From assembly GCA_052387095.1 (NCBI GenBank), contig JBQTJN010000064.1:1-39737 (forward strand): a DNA stretch of 39,737 nucleotides. The letters are read 5' to 3'. This document shows positions 8,693 to 18,140 of the stretch, piece after piece. Position numbers and translations under genes: made by a program. How positions within the stretch are numbered: position 1 is the first letter of the stretch; each line of letters opens with the position of its first letter. The stretch comes from JBQTJN01 sp052387095 (GTDB lineage Bacteria; Pseudomonadota; Alphaproteobacteria; Micavibrionales; Micavibrionaceae). Under the pieces are notes generated by a model. It made no database searches and was not told the origin of the DNA. It saw only the letters and a list, made by a program, of their open reading frames with translations.

Positions 8693-10681
8693 ATGCCGGA
8701 ATCAAGCCCTGCGTCCAGTCATAATACCATCGCGCTTACTTTCCCGGATGGAAGCGTGCGGTCTTTCACGGCCGGCGCCAGCGGATTCGATGTGGCCAAT
8801 TCGATTTCCAAGTCGCTGGCCAAGGCGGCGATTGCCGTGAAGCTGGACGGCGAGATCTGCGATCTATCCCTGCCGATTACAAAAGATGCTTCCATTAATA
8901 TCATCAAGCGCGAGGATGACGATGCGCTGGAGATGATCAGGCACGATGCCGCTCACGTGATGGCGGAGGCCGTGCAAAAATTGTTCCCGGGCACGCAAGT
9001 GACGATCGGCCCCTCCATCGAAAACGGCTTCTATTACGATTTTGCGCGCAATGCGCCCTTCTCGACCGAAGATCTTGAAGCAATAGAAAAAGAAATGCGC
9101 AAGATCATCGAGCGCGGCGCGCCCTTCACCCGCGAAGTGTGGGACCGTGACGAAGCAATCAAATATTTCAAGGGCAAGGGCGAGTATTACAAAGCCGAGT
9201 TGATCGAGGACCTGCCGGGCACGGAGCAGATTAAAATCTACAAACAGGGCGAATGGCTGGATCTCTGCCGCGGGCCGCATATGCCGACGACGAAGCATGT
9301 CGGGTCTGCGTTCAAGCTTCTGAAGGTCGCAGGCGCTTATTGGCGCGGCGATTCCAGCAAAGCCATGCTGACGCGGATCTACGGCACGGCGTGGCGCACG
9401 GAAGCCGAGCTGAAAGATTACCTGACCATGATCGAGGAAGCCGAGAAGCGTGACCACCGCAAGCTCGGTAAAGAGCTCGAGCTGTTTCATTTGCAGGATG
9501 AAGCGCAAGGCGCCGTTTTCTGGCACCCGAAAGGCTACACGATCTGGCTGGAACTTGAAGCCTATATTCGACGGCGCTTGCGTGACGGAGGTTACCAGGA
9601 AGTTAAAACGCCGCAATTGATGGACGCACGTTTTTGGGAAGCGTCAGGGCACTGGGGCAAATACCGCGAAAATATGTTTGTGGTGCCGGATGTTGTGCCG
9701 AATACGGAAGAGGGCGAAAAAGTTTTTAAAGAAGAGCCCAAGCATTTTATGGCGCTCAAGCCCATGAACTGCCCGGCGCATGTGCAGATTTTCAAACAGG
9801 GTATTAAATCCTACCGCGATTTGCCATTACGCCTTGCGGAATTCGGATGCTGTCATCGTAACGAAGCGCACGGCGCTCTGCACGGCATCATGCGGGTTCG
9901 CCAGTTCACGCAGGACGACGCGCATATTTTCTGCACCGAAGACCAGATCCTCGAGGAAAGCATCAAGTTCTGCGAGCTGACGAAAGCGATCTACGAGGAT
10001 CTTGGTTTTACCAATTACACCATCAAGCTTGAAACGCGGCCGGAAAAGCGTATCGGTTCCGACGAATTGTGGGACAAGGCGGAGAACGGGCTGAAGGAAG
10101 CGTTGGAAAAGCTGGGTATGAATTACACGATTTCACCGGGCGACGGCGCTTTTTACGGACCGAAGCTGGCCTATATCATACGGGACGCGATTGGCCGCGA
10201 ATGGGGTTGTGGTACGCTGCAGATCGACTTTAATCTTCCCGAACGTCTCGACGCGTTCTATATCGGCGAAGATAGCGCGAAGCATCGGCCTGTCATGCTT
10301 CACCGGGCCGTGCTCGGTGCGATCGAGCGTTTCATCGGTATTTTAATCGAGAACCATGCCGGGAAAATGCCGTACTGGCTGGCCCCGGTGCAATGCGTTG
10401 TGGCCAGCATCACATCGGATGCGGATGATTACGCGCTGAAGGTTTATGACATGCTGAAAACTGCTGGTATCCGGGTTGAGACGGATTTGCGCAACGAGAA
10501 AATCAATTACAAGGTCCGGGAGCATTCCGTGCAGAAGGTACCGGTCATGTTCGTGGTGGGGGCAAGGGAGACTGCCGAGCAGACCGTGGCTATCCGCAGG
10601 CTGGGATCGCAGGATCAGAGCGTTGAGGCTCTCAAAACGGCCGTAGAAAGCCTTGCTTCGCTATGCAAACCCCCTTATTAA
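8693..10681 (+). CDS. thrS: Threonyl-tRNA synthetase
   Basis: Cytoplasmic class II synthetase that charges tRNA-Thr. It has 662 residues, as usual for the family: TGS domain about 9-70 (LTFPDGSVRSF), second additional domain with the HxxxH editing motif (RHDAAHVMAEAV) and the GPxxxxGFYYDF segment, catalytic core about 250-545, and C-terminal anticodon-binding domain. The three zinc ligands are all in place: Cys360 (MNCPAH), His411 (DDAHIFC) and His537 (MLHRA). Motif 2 (HRNEAHGALHGIMRVRQF) and motif 3 (GAIERFIGILIE) are intact. ATG 8693 follows GAGG by about 10 bases. infC follows within 40 bases, an old and widespread pairing. A weak A3C3/G3T3 hairpin spans the stop codon (10667-10690). Confidence 0.97.
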   Translation: MPESSPASSHNTIALTFPDGSVRSFTAGASGFDVANSISKSLAKAAIAVKLDGEICDLSLPITKDASINIIKREDDDALEMIRHDAAHVMAEAVQKLFPGTQVTIGPSIENGFYYDFARNAPFSTEDLEAIEKEMRKIIERGAPFTREVWDRDEAIKYFKGKGEYYKAELIEDLPGTEQIKIYKQGEWLDLCRGPHMPTTKHVGSAFKLLKVAGAYWRGDSSKAMLTRIYGTAWRTEAELKDYLTMIEEAEKRDHRKLGKELELFHLQDEAQGAVFWHPKGYTIWLELEAYIRRRLRDGGYQEVKTPQLMDARFWEASGHWGKYRENMFVVPDVVPNTEEGEKVFKEEPKHFMALKPMNCPAHVQIFKQGIKSYRDLPLRLAEFGCCHRNEAHGALHGIMRVRQFTQDDAHIFCTEDQILEESIKFCELTKAIYEDLGFTNYTIKLETRPEKRIGSDELWDKAENGLKEALEKLGMNYTISPGDGAFYGPKLAYIIRDAIGREWGCGTLQIDFNLPERLDAFYIGEDSAKHRPVMLHRAVLGAIERFIGILIENHAGKMPYWLAPVQCVVASITSDADDYALKVYDMLKTAGIRVETDLRNEKINYKVREHSVQKVPVMFVVGARETAEQTVAIRRLGSQDQSVEALKTAVESLASLCKPPY

Positions 10682-10704
10682 TAAGGGTTTGAGAGCAACA
10701 ACGA

Positions 10705-10725
10705 ATGGAGAGAGACCATCATTAA
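10705..10725 (+). other. Six-codon upstream ORF overlapping the infC start
   Basis: An ATG at 10705 opens MERDHH and stops with TAA at 10723-10725, whose first base is the last base of the proposed infC ATT start. The ATG overlaps the GGAG that could serve infC. It may be an accident of sequence, or it may couple or modulate infC initiation. Confidence 0.25.
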
Positions 10726-11263
10726 GCCACCCAGTCACAGACCCCCTTCGCGCCAGGATGACGGCCCGCGAGTCAATGAACAAATCCGCGCCCTGGAGAT
10801 CCGGGTTGTCGGCCCCGATGGAGAAATGAAAGGCGTGATGACCGTGCGCGATGCCCTCAAGCTCGCCGAAGAGGCCGGGCTCGACCTGGTTGAAATTTCC
10901 CCCAATGCTGCGCCGCCGGTCTGCAAGATTCTCGATTTCGGCAAGTACAAATATGAGATGCAGAAAAAAGCCGCTGAAGCGCGCAAGAAGCAAAAAATTA
11001 TCGACGTCAAGGAAATCAAGGTCCGGCCCGGAATCGAAGAACATGATTACCAGGTGAAAATGCGCAATGCGCGCAAATTTCTTGAAGGCGGCGACAAGGT
11101 GAAAATCACCATGCGTTTTCGCGGCCGGGAAATGGCGCATCAGCAGATCGGTATGGATTTGCTGCGCCGGATGAAGGAAGAGCTGGGGCCCGTTTCTAAA
11201 GTGGAGCAGGAGCCGCGGTTCGAAGGGCGGCAGGTTATCATGATGCTGGTGCCGAATACTTAA
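10721..11263 (+). CDS. infC: Translation initiation factor IF-3, with AUU start codon
   Basis: IF-3 binds the 30S subunit, keeps it apart from 50S and checks start-codon and initiator tRNA pairing. From ATT 10721 the protein has 180 residues: the N-domain opens with DGPRVNEQIRALEIRVVGPDGE, then the linker (KYEMQKKAAEARKKQK) and C-domain (KVKITMRFRGREMAHQQIG, VEQEPRFEGRQVIMMLVP). The first conventional start, ATG 10826, would delete the universally conserved RVN-I-R start of the N-domain, so it cannot be right. No ATG, GTG or TTG lies in frame between the preceding gene and 10721. ATT (or ATC 10718 just before it) follows GGAG by about 10 bases. AUU initiation is the known self-regulating start of E. 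coli infC. A terminator follows. Confidence 0.93.
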   Translation: MKPPSHRPPSRQDDGPRVNEQIRALEIRVVGPDGEMKGVMTVRDALKLAEEAGLDLVEISPNAAPPVCKILDFGKYKYEMQKKAAEARKKQKIIDVKEIKVRPGIEEHDYQVKMRNARKFLEGGDKVKITMRFRGREMAHQQIGMDLLRRMKEELGPVSKVEQEPRFEGRQVIMMLVPNT

Positions 11264-11283
11264 ATCTCTGAATTTTTAAATTA

Positions 11284-11317
11284 AAAAGGCGGGAACATAT
11301 CCCGTCTTTTGTTTTTT
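11284..11317. terminator. Bidirectional terminator between infC and trxA
   Basis: Stem AAAAGGCGGGA (11284-11294) and TCCCGTCTTTT (11300-11310), with one G-T pair, is followed by TTTTGTTTTTT on the plus strand. On the minus strand it is preceded by A-runs and followed by TTTTTAATTT, so it can end both convergent transcripts. Confidence 0.85.
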
Positions 11318-11330
11318 CGCGCGAAAATGC

Positions 11331-11645
11331 TTAGGTGTTTTCAGAAATCCATGATGTGAGTTGTTGCTTCGGCATCCCGCCGACGCGCGTGGCGACAACC
11401 TGGCCACCCTTGAAAATCATCAGCGTCGGAATGCCGCGCACGCCGTAACGCGAGGGCGCCTGCGGCGCCTGGTCAATATTGACCTTGACAATCTTGACGT
11501 TTTTCATCTCATTTGCAACTTCGTCCATGAGGGGTGAAAGCGCTTTGCAGGGGCCGCACCATTCAGCCCAGAAATCGACGACGACTGGCCCTTCGGCCTG
11601 CAAAACTTCGCTTTCAAAATCGGTATCTGTGACAGCTTTGGTCAT
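11331..11645 (-). CDS. trxA: Thioredoxin
   Basis: Small cytoplasmic dithiol-disulfide oxidoreductase. It has 104 residues with the classic WCGPC active site (Cys30, Cys33) inside VVVDFWAEWCGPCKALSP. The buried Asp of the VDFWA strand, the cis-proline in GIPTLMIFKGG and the GGMPKQQL ending are all present. It lies 58 bases after addA on the same strand, the usual alphaproteobacterial order (addB-addA-trxA). An AAAGG-type ribosome site lies about 10 bases before ATG 11645. Confidence 0.96.
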   Translation of the reverse strand: MTKAVTDTDFESEVLQAEGPVVVDFWAEWCGPCKALSPLMDEVANEMKNVKIVKVNIDQAPQAPSRYGVRGIPTLMIFKGGQVVATRVGGMPKQQLTSWISENT

Positions 11646-11703
11646 GATGATGGGCCTTTCTTTATCTTATGTTCCCTTAAATATGGGGTTGGGGGCTATA
11701 AAA

Positions 11704-14700
11704 TCAACCCTTATTTAAAGGGACAGGCATAAGGGTTGGGCCATCTGTCCAGAGTAATGCAGCCTCTATGGTTCGGCCGGGATAGACCTGACGCATCAGG
11801 TCGGCATAGGCTTGCAACTGACGTTTATAAAGCGCCGGGATATCGACAGGCGTTTTCGGCGGCGGCCGATTCGTTTTGTAATCGATGATGTGAATAGTTT
11901 TTTCCCTGACAAGCAGGCGGTCGATGCGGCCGCTGATTTTCTGTCCGTCCACCATGCCGGTCACAGGCACTTCGGCGAGAGAATTTTTGCCAAAGACGGC
12001 AGAGAAATCCGGATGGGCGAGAACGCTTAATGTTTCTTCCATGATATTTTTCCGGATATAAGCGGGCAGATCGGCGCCGTAATGGTCAACGAAGCGGCGC
12101 GCGGCATCCGCACGTTTTGTTTGCGGCAGAACCGGGAGAATCTCCAGTAAACGGTGCGTGATCTTACCGCGCCGGAAACGGTAGGGTTCTGCTTTTTGTA
12201 GCGGTGACCAGACAAGTTGCTCCTGCTCACCCGGGCGGCCCGGCGCGTGCGAAGGTGAAAGGCTGAGAATGCGCGCGTCTGTTTCGGATTCGGCGGCTGT
12301 AAAAATCCATTGTGGCATTTTTTCGTTTGTCAAAACAGTTGCTGGATTTTCATCGTTCTTTTTTGCATCGCGAGCCTGTTCGTTTTCCAGGCGCAGCGTG
12401 CCGTCTTCCAGTATTTGCGTTTGAGTTAGTTTTTCAAGGCCGGTTTTTGCCAGAAAATACCAAGAGGATGGCAAAGCAGGTTTAAGCGTCGTAGCGCCGC
12501 CGATATAAAGCCTGTCTTCCGCACGCGTCATCGCGACATAAAGCAGGCGCCGATATTCATTGTCGAGACGCACATTCACGCGCGCGGCGGCCTGCGTGTA
12601 GAGAGCACAATCCATATCCTTGAGAGGTGACCAGAGCGGCACGGGCAATTCGGATTTATTCGGCCAGAGCAGGCGCGCGGAGGCTTTACCCGCGCCTTGC
12701 GCCACACTGCGAATCGTGTCGGAGAGAATTATGATAGGCGCCTGCAGCCCCTTGGCGCCGTGCACGGTCATAATGCGGACCTCGCCGGCGTGATCTTCGT
12801 GTTCGCGCCTGATTTCGGTTTCGGCCCCGCGCTGGGCGTGCGTGAAAGCCTGCAGCGAGGCGATGGATGTGCGCTCGAAATTCAGCGCGGCAGCAAGTAA
12901 TTCATCGAGCGGGTCACGCGCATCCGCGCCAAGGCGGCGCATCACGGCGCGCAAGCCGCTTACTGTGTCGGCAGGGCAGGGATTTTGTAAAAGTCCGGAG
13001 AGGAAATCGAAAGGCGCTTGGCCGTGCGATGTGTTTTTCACACGTTCGAGAAAAGCGGCGGTTTCCTTATAAAAACTTTTCCGCAGGGACTGCCAGAGCG
13101 ATATTTCGCCACGTCCCTGCGCAATTTTATAGAGATCTTCCTCGCTGAAACCGATGAGCGGGGATTTGAGAATACAGGCGAGTGTCAGGTCATCGTGCGG
13201 TGCGAGGGCGAATTCGGCAAAAGCCAGAAGATCCTGCACAGCAATATGCTTGCTGAGAACCATGCGGTCGGTGCCGCTGACCGGTACGCCAGCCTGTTTG
13301 AGAGCGCGCGAAAGCTGCTCGACAAAAACATTGCGGGTACGGACCAGGATCATGATATCGCCAGGGCGAATTTTGCGGCCGCGTGCGGGCAAAACGTCTG
13401 TGTCTATCCAGGCGGCGATTTTTTGAGCGATATCCTGCGCCAGTTTCGCGCTCCCATTCTGTTTCTCCCGCACGGCGATCGGTGGTTCCCACGGGTCGTA
13501 AGGCGCAGCTTTTTCAGTGTCGACAAGCGGCCAGAGCTCGACCCGCCCGGCTTCCCCTATGCGGAAAGAGCGGTGCAAAATTTCATGTTCGCCCATGCCG
13601 ACTCGCGCGGCGGGGTCAGAAAAAGTCGCGTCAACCGCGTCCAGAACGGATTGCGCCGAGCGAAAAGAGATATCGAGATCGACATTCTGCCATTCATGGC
13701 CTGCATCCGTAAATTTTTGTTCAAATCCAGCATGATTTTCGCTAAATTCTTCAGGCGAAGCGCGCTGAAAGCTATAGATGGATTGTTTTTCATCGCCGAC
13801 GGCAAAAAGCGTGCGGGTCTGTTCGCGCGCACCGAGTCCGGCATGCAGTTCATTGCTGAGTGCGCGGATAATTTTCCACTGCTCCGGATTTGTGTCCTGC
13901 GCTTCGTCGATCAGCATGTGGTCTATGCCGGCATCCAGTTTGTAGAGAACCCAGGCGGACATTCGTTGTGCGCGTGGTGTCGCGGTTTTCTCTTCCAGCA
14001 GGTCAAGCGTTCTAAAAATCAGGTCGTCATAGTCAAGCGCGCCCATTTGTTGCTTGCGAAGCTGGTAGTGTTCGATGACGGCAAAACCGATGTGCAGCAG
14101 GTCGCGCGTGTGCAGAGCGCAGGCAGCGGATTTTACCTGCTCCAGCAGGCGTATGAGCCTTTCGGCCTGACCGGCGATGAGACCGGAGAGATGGGGATAG
14201 GATTTTGTAGTGTCTTTAGACGGAAAGCCCCTTGTCCACGGATTGTTGTCTTTGGTCAGAAAAATATTTTTATAGAGTTCAAATTCCCTGATACGTTCCT
14301 GTGCCGCCAGTCCCAACCATGTTTTCAGCCAGGCGCAGCGCTTGACTTCCTCGGCGGTTTTGCTCTGTGCGAGGCAGGATTGCAGGCCGTGCAATATTTC
14401 GTCGCCCGTTTCCTGGAGCGCAGCGGCGATAATGTCTTCCGGACTTTTCCCGGCCGGAACGCCGAGCATGGCACAGGTGGCATCATATAGTCCGTTCATG
14501 CCGAAATGATGTTCGGTAAGGTCTCTCAGCTGACGGCGCTCGCCAGCGATGGATCGCAGCATATCTTCAAAACGATCTTCGCCGAGCACTCCGGCAATGC
14601 GGGCGAGTGCGCCTGCAAGCGGCCCGGCTTTATCGGTCTGTATATCGCGAAGTGCATCTTCAAGCGCGGCGCGCAACAGGCGGTCTGCTTCACCTTCCTC

Positions 14701-15195
14701 GAGAACGGTCATGTTTGGTGCAATGCCGGCCTCAAGCGGGAAGCGCCCCAGTACCGACTGGCAGAAAGAATGGATGGTCATGATTTTCAATCCGCCCGGG
14801 GTGTCGACAATTTGTGCGAAAAGACGGCGCGCGGCGGTGAGCTCTTCGGCCTGTGCATCGCGCCCGAGAAGTTCGCGCAGAGATTTCTGCAAATCCTCCT
14901 CGCTCTGTATAGCCCATTCAGAAAGACGCTTGCCTAGGCGTAGCGTCATCTCACTGGCGGCAGCCTTGGTGAAGGTGAGCCCAAGAATTTTATGCGGCTT
15001 CGTGCCCGGTGCGCCATTTTTGCCAGGCAGCAGCAGGCGCAGGATACGATCGGTGAGAACTTTGGTCTTGCCGGTGCCGGCGGAGGCGTTGACCCACACA
15101 GAGGATGATGGTTCGGCCGCACGGCGCTGGCGCACATTCGCATCAGTATCGCGGCCTTCATTGTCTGCGGCAAGACGGGCGGTTTTCGGCGTCAT
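11704..15195 (-). CDS. addA: AddA, helicase-nuclease subunit of the AddAB double-strand break repair enzyme
   Basis: UvrD-type 3'-5' helicase with a RecB-like nuclease, which resects double-strand ends for RecA loading together with AddB. It has 1163 residues. Walker A is ASAGTGKT (37-44). Further motifs seen are ILGLTFTKAAASEM (Ia), MLIDEAQDTNPEQW (II), LFAVGDEKQSIYSFQRA (III), EVRIMTVHGAKGLQAPIIIL (V) and RRLLYVAMTRAEDRLYI (VI). The C-terminal nuclease has GRIDRLLV followed by IHIIDYKTNRPPP, with catalytic Asp and Lys in place. The start ATG overlaps the addB stop (ATGA), so subunits are made from one message. Confidence 0.96.
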   Translation of the reverse strand: MTPKTARLAADNEGRDTDANVRQRRAAEPSSSVWVNASAGTGKTKVLTDRILRLLLPGKNGAPGTKPHKILGLTFTKAAASEMTLRLGKRLSEWAIQSEEDLQKSLRELLGRDAQAEELTAARRLFAQIVDTPGGLKIMTIHSFCQSVLGRFPLEAGIAPNMTVLEEGEADRLLRAALEDALRDIQTDKAGPLAGALARIAGVLGEDRFEDMLRSIAGERRQLRDLTEHHFGMNGLYDATCAMLGVPAGKSPEDIIAAALQETGDEILHGLQSCLAQSKTAEEVKRCAWLKTWLGLAAQERIREFELYKNIFLTKDNNPWTRGFPSKDTTKSYPHLSGLIAGQAERLIRLLEQVKSAACALHTRDLLHIGFAVIEHYQLRKQQMGALDYDDLIFRTLDLLEEKTATPRAQRMSAWVLYKLDAGIDHMLIDEAQDTNPEQWKIIRALSNELHAGLGAREQTRTLFAVGDEKQSIYSFQRASPEEFSENHAGFEQKFTDAGHEWQNVDLDISFRSAQSVLDAVDATFSDPAARVGMGEHEILHRSFRIGEAGRVELWPLVDTEKAAPYDPWEPPIAVREKQNGSAKLAQDIAQKIAAWIDTDVLPARGRKIRPGDIMILVRTRNVFVEQLSRALKQAGVPVSGTDRMVLSKHIAVQDLLAFAEFALAPHDDLTLACILKSPLIGFSEEDLYKIAQGRGEISLWQSLRKSFYKETAAFLERVKNTSHGQAPFDFLSGLLQNPCPADTVSGLRAVMRRLGADARDPLDELLAAALNFERTSIASLQAFTHAQRGAETEIRREHEDHAGEVRIMTVHGAKGLQAPIIILSDTIRSVAQGAGKASARLLWPNKSELPVPLWSPLKDMDCALYTQAAARVNVRLDNEYRRLLYVAMTRAEDRLYIGGATTLKPALPSSWYFLAKTGLEKLTQTQILEDGTLRLENEQARDAKKNDENPATVLTNEKMPQWIFTAAESETDARILSLSPSHAPGRPGEQEQLVWSPLQKAEPYRFRRGKITHRLLEILPVLPQTKRADAARRFVDHYGADLPAYIRKNIMEETLSVLAHPDFSAVFGKNSLAEVPVTGMVDGQKISGRIDRLLVREKTIHIIDYKTNRPPPKTPVDIPALYKRQLQAYADLMRQVYPGRTIEAALLWTDGPTLMPVPLNKG

Positions 15196-18140
15196 GCAGC
15201 CTCGCTTCCTGCATCATCTATCTCGTCGCCGAAGACGCTCCACTCGCGCACGCGGGCGAGATGCTCGTAATCATTAAAGCGCGGCAGGCGGTCGGCATGG
15301 GGCAGATTAATGTAAGGCGTTGCAGAATTTTCAAAAACGGCGATCAGATTTTTTAAACCATTTTCCGCGCGGGCGAGCGCGTCTTCAAGGTCATCGGTGA
15401 CTTCCGTTACTTCGCCGGGTTTGGAACCGCCGGTCAGCACCCAGTAGCTTAATGAATTCACGTCCGCCGGTTTCATGCCGGCAAAGCCGCCAGCGCGCAA
15501 AATCAGGGCTTCAAGCGGCAATTGCGGGTATTCGCCGGATTTTATTTTTCCGGCGGTGAATTTGCCGCCGGATTTATAATCGATGATGGCGGCTTCGTCG
15601 CCTATGGAATCAATACGGTCAGCTTTGGCGTGCAAGATAAAATTCCCGCGCGGAGTTTCGATGGACAGTTCGCCGCGGGCTTCGCGGACGCTGGGTTTTA
15701 CGCGTGTGCGCCATGCGGTTTCGATTTTTATAAATGCGCGGGCGAGGCGTTCGAAGCGCGGCTGCCAGAAACTCCAAGCAGCTTGGTCAGCGTGGTAACT
15801 GGCAATATGTTCACGCGCAATTTCAATGAGAATATTCTCAACGTCCGGCGGCAGGGTTTCTGGGAAGCGCGCTGTGAACTCTTCAAGAATATTATGCAGC
15901 AATATACCGCGTTCCGTGGCGTCGATTTCCTGCTCCAGCGGCTTTAATTTTTTTAGATCCAGAATATATTCGGCGTAAATGCCGTACGGGTCCTTCAACC
16001 AGGTTTCAATGCGGGTGACGCGCAGGGATTTTGGTCTGCTTTCCACGGGCGGTGCGGGCATCGGGCGGCTGACAGGCGCGAACTCTGCTGCCTCGTGCAT
16101 TTTTCTCGCCCAGGAAAGTGTCCGTGCATCACGTAGGCGAATGGGATCGATGCCGCCCGCTTTCAGAACCGTATCGAGACGTTGCAGCCAGCGCGCGGGA
16201 ACCGTGGGCGCCCCATCTTTTTTGCGGGCGCGGGTGAGGATGACTTCGCCGGCGCAAAACCCTTGCATAAAATCATGAGCGGCGCGGGCGACAGCTTCGT
16301 CGGGTGAGGGCAGGCCGAATTGTTCACGCATGGGCCGTGACATCCACGGATCGTGGCCGGGATCTGGCGGCCATGTGCCTTCATTCAGCCCGCCGAGAAT
16401 GACGCGGTCGCCCTGGATCATGCGTGCTTCAAGCTGCCCCAGGATTTTCAGACGCGGATGTGTGCCCCAGTTAGGGCGGACGGCGACCGTGTTCATCATG
16501 GTCAGCAATGTGGTCTCGTAATCCTGGATATTCACGGGCGGAAAATGATGTGATTCATCCCGTAGGCCGGCAAAGAATTTTGCGGCTGCTTCGCCATCTT
16601 CGCCGCGCCAGAGAAAATCAGCGCCGTCTTCGCCCGGGGCGGCGGCAATAATTTCGCAAGCCTGCAAGTGTTCGTTGACCCAGTCTGCAAAATTATGCGC
16701 CTGTTTTTGAGTGTTGGTGAAACATTGTCTGAGAATTGTGCAGGGGGGATGATCTGCGCCCACGCGCTCTGCAAGACCCCCAAGGCCGGGGGCAGGGTTG
16801 AGACCGCGCAGTTTTTCGTCGACTTCTATCAATGCATGCGCGCGCGCCTGCGGTGGCAGATTTAAACGTGCGTAGGGGTGCTGCAGCAACGAGAGCAGAG
16901 CAACTGGTGCGTAGTGCGTGCGCCGCGCCGCGAGGACAAGACGCAGAAAAACACCGATTTGCGCCTGGCCGAGCGGCAGGCCGGCGGAATCATCAATCTT
17001 GATATTCCAGGCGCGGCAGGCGGCAGCAACGCGGCGGGCTAAGATACGATCCGGCGTGATGAGCACGGCAGTTTTATTTTTTGTCTCCAGGGTTTCACGC
17101 AGCAGCAATGCGATTCCCGTGGCTTCCTCGTTCTCGCTGCTACATTCGAATAGGGAAAGGTTTTCCAGCGCACGGCTGAGCGACTTTTTACGCATTTTGT
17201 CGGTAGCAAGATGCATCCAGCTTTGCGTCGTCGCGGCGGGGCGCATCATTTCGCAGGCCAGCTCGCGGCGCGCGGCCAGAACCGGGCAGGATTTTTCCGC
17301 CCACGGCTTTACATCGTTCCGGTCTATATTCATGCGCGCCAATAGACGTTTGAGCGCGGCTTGCGGGTGCGTGTTTTCCATCGCGTCCCAGCTCTCATCA
17401 TCCATGCCGATCTCAAGACCCGGCAGCACGACGCGGCCTTGCGGCAGGGCAGCGATCACCTCAAGGAGTTCGGCGGTGGCGGGAATCGAGCCGGTCGAAC
17501 CGGCGGCGATAACAGGATAGTCCGGCGGATTATTCTGCCAGTGCGTTTTCAAAAGCCGCATGAGGCGGTTGCGCCGGTCGGCACTATCGATTGATTTTTG
17601 TTCCTGCAAAATCAGCGGCCAGTGCTCGCTGAGGATTTTCAGAAATTCGGTCGTGATCTGCCAGTGCTGCGAAAATTCTTCCGGCACAAGGGCGGCGAGA
17701 TTGGAAAAATCGAGACCTTCGATATAAATCTGGTCGAGAAAGCGGCCCAGTGCTTCGGCGAGCGCCAGCGCCCGTTCAAAGGAGCGCGTGCGCGCCTGAT
17801 CGGCGGCGATCAGCTTCGCCAGCAGGGCCTGACGTTTCAACGCGGACAAAGCAGGCGGAACATCCATAAATGCGGCGACGCCGCCGATTTCCATAGAAAG
17901 CGATAATTCCTCTTCATCGACATCGCCAAGCGGCTGCAGGCGTGGCAGAAGAAGCGGGCGGCCTTCGTTCAGTTCGAGAAATGTTTCCTGCAGAGTGCGG
18001 CAGGCACGGCGTGTCGGGAGCAACATAAGATAGCGGGAGAGTGTTTCCGGAGTGCCTCTCGTTTCCTCCAGTAACTGCCGCGCCAGGCTTTCCGCGAAGG
18101 GCAGGCCGGGGGGGATGTTGTATATATTTTTGGCTCTCAT
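15192..18140 (-). CDS. addB: AddB, second subunit of the AddAB repair helicase-nuclease
   Basis: Partner of AddA, contributing a second nuclease and the recognition-site scanning module. It has 982 residues from ATG 18140, which overlaps the upstream murU stop by ATGA; a frame reaching 18200 has a non-conserved N-terminus and is not favoured. The N-terminus (IYNIPPGLPFAESLARQLL, YLMLLPTRRACRTLQETFLE) is typical of alphaproteobacterial AddB. The central part contains the LGGLNEGTWPP helicase-like motif. The C-terminal PD-(D/E)xK nuclease shows ERGILLHNILEEF, ADRIDSIGDEAAIIDYKSGGKF and QLPLEALIL. No canonical Walker A is visible at the N-terminus, as expected in this branch. Confidence 0.95.
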   Translation of the reverse strand: MRAKNIYNIPPGLPFAESLARQLLEETRGTPETLSRYLMLLPTRRACRTLQETFLELNEGRPLLLPRLQPLGDVDEEELSLSMEIGGVAAFMDVPPALSALKRQALLAKLIAADQARTRSFERALALAEALGRFLDQIYIEGLDFSNLAALVPEEFSQHWQITTEFLKILSEHWPLILQEQKSIDSADRRNRLMRLLKTHWQNNPPDYPVIAAGSTGSIPATAELLEVIAALPQGRVVLPGLEIGMDDESWDAMENTHPQAALKRLLARMNIDRNDVKPWAEKSCPVLAARRELACEMMRPAATTQSWMHLATDKMRKKSLSRALENLSLFECSSENEEATGIALLLRETLETKNKTAVLITPDRILARRVAAACRAWNIKIDDSAGLPLGQAQIGVFLRLVLAARRTHYAPVALLSLLQHPYARLNLPPQARAHALIEVDEKLRGLNPAPGLGGLAERVGADHPPCTILRQCFTNTQKQAHNFADWVNEHLQACEIIAAAPGEDGADFLWRGEDGEAAAKFFAGLRDESHHFPPVNIQDYETTLLTMMNTVAVRPNWGTHPRLKILGQLEARMIQGDRVILGGLNEGTWPPDPGHDPWMSRPMREQFGLPSPDEAVARAAHDFMQGFCAGEVILTRARKKDGAPTVPARWLQRLDTVLKAGGIDPIRLRDARTLSWARKMHEAAEFAPVSRPMPAPPVESRPKSLRVTRIETWLKDPYGIYAEYILDLKKLKPLEQEIDATERGILLHNILEEFTARFPETLPPDVENILIEIAREHIASYHADQAAWSFWQPRFERLARAFIKIETAWRTRVKPSVREARGELSIETPRGNFILHAKADRIDSIGDEAAIIDYKSGGKFTAGKIKSGEYPQLPLEALILRAGGFAGMKPADVNSLSYWVLTGGSKPGEVTEVTDDLEDALARAENGLKNLIAVFENSATPYINLPHADRLPRFNDYEHLARVREWSVFGDEIDDAGSEAA

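Noticed and set aside
13018..14490. 490-codon open frame on the plus strand opposite addA
   Set aside because: The minus strand codes for AddA with all helicase motifs; the plus frame is a by-product of codon bias.
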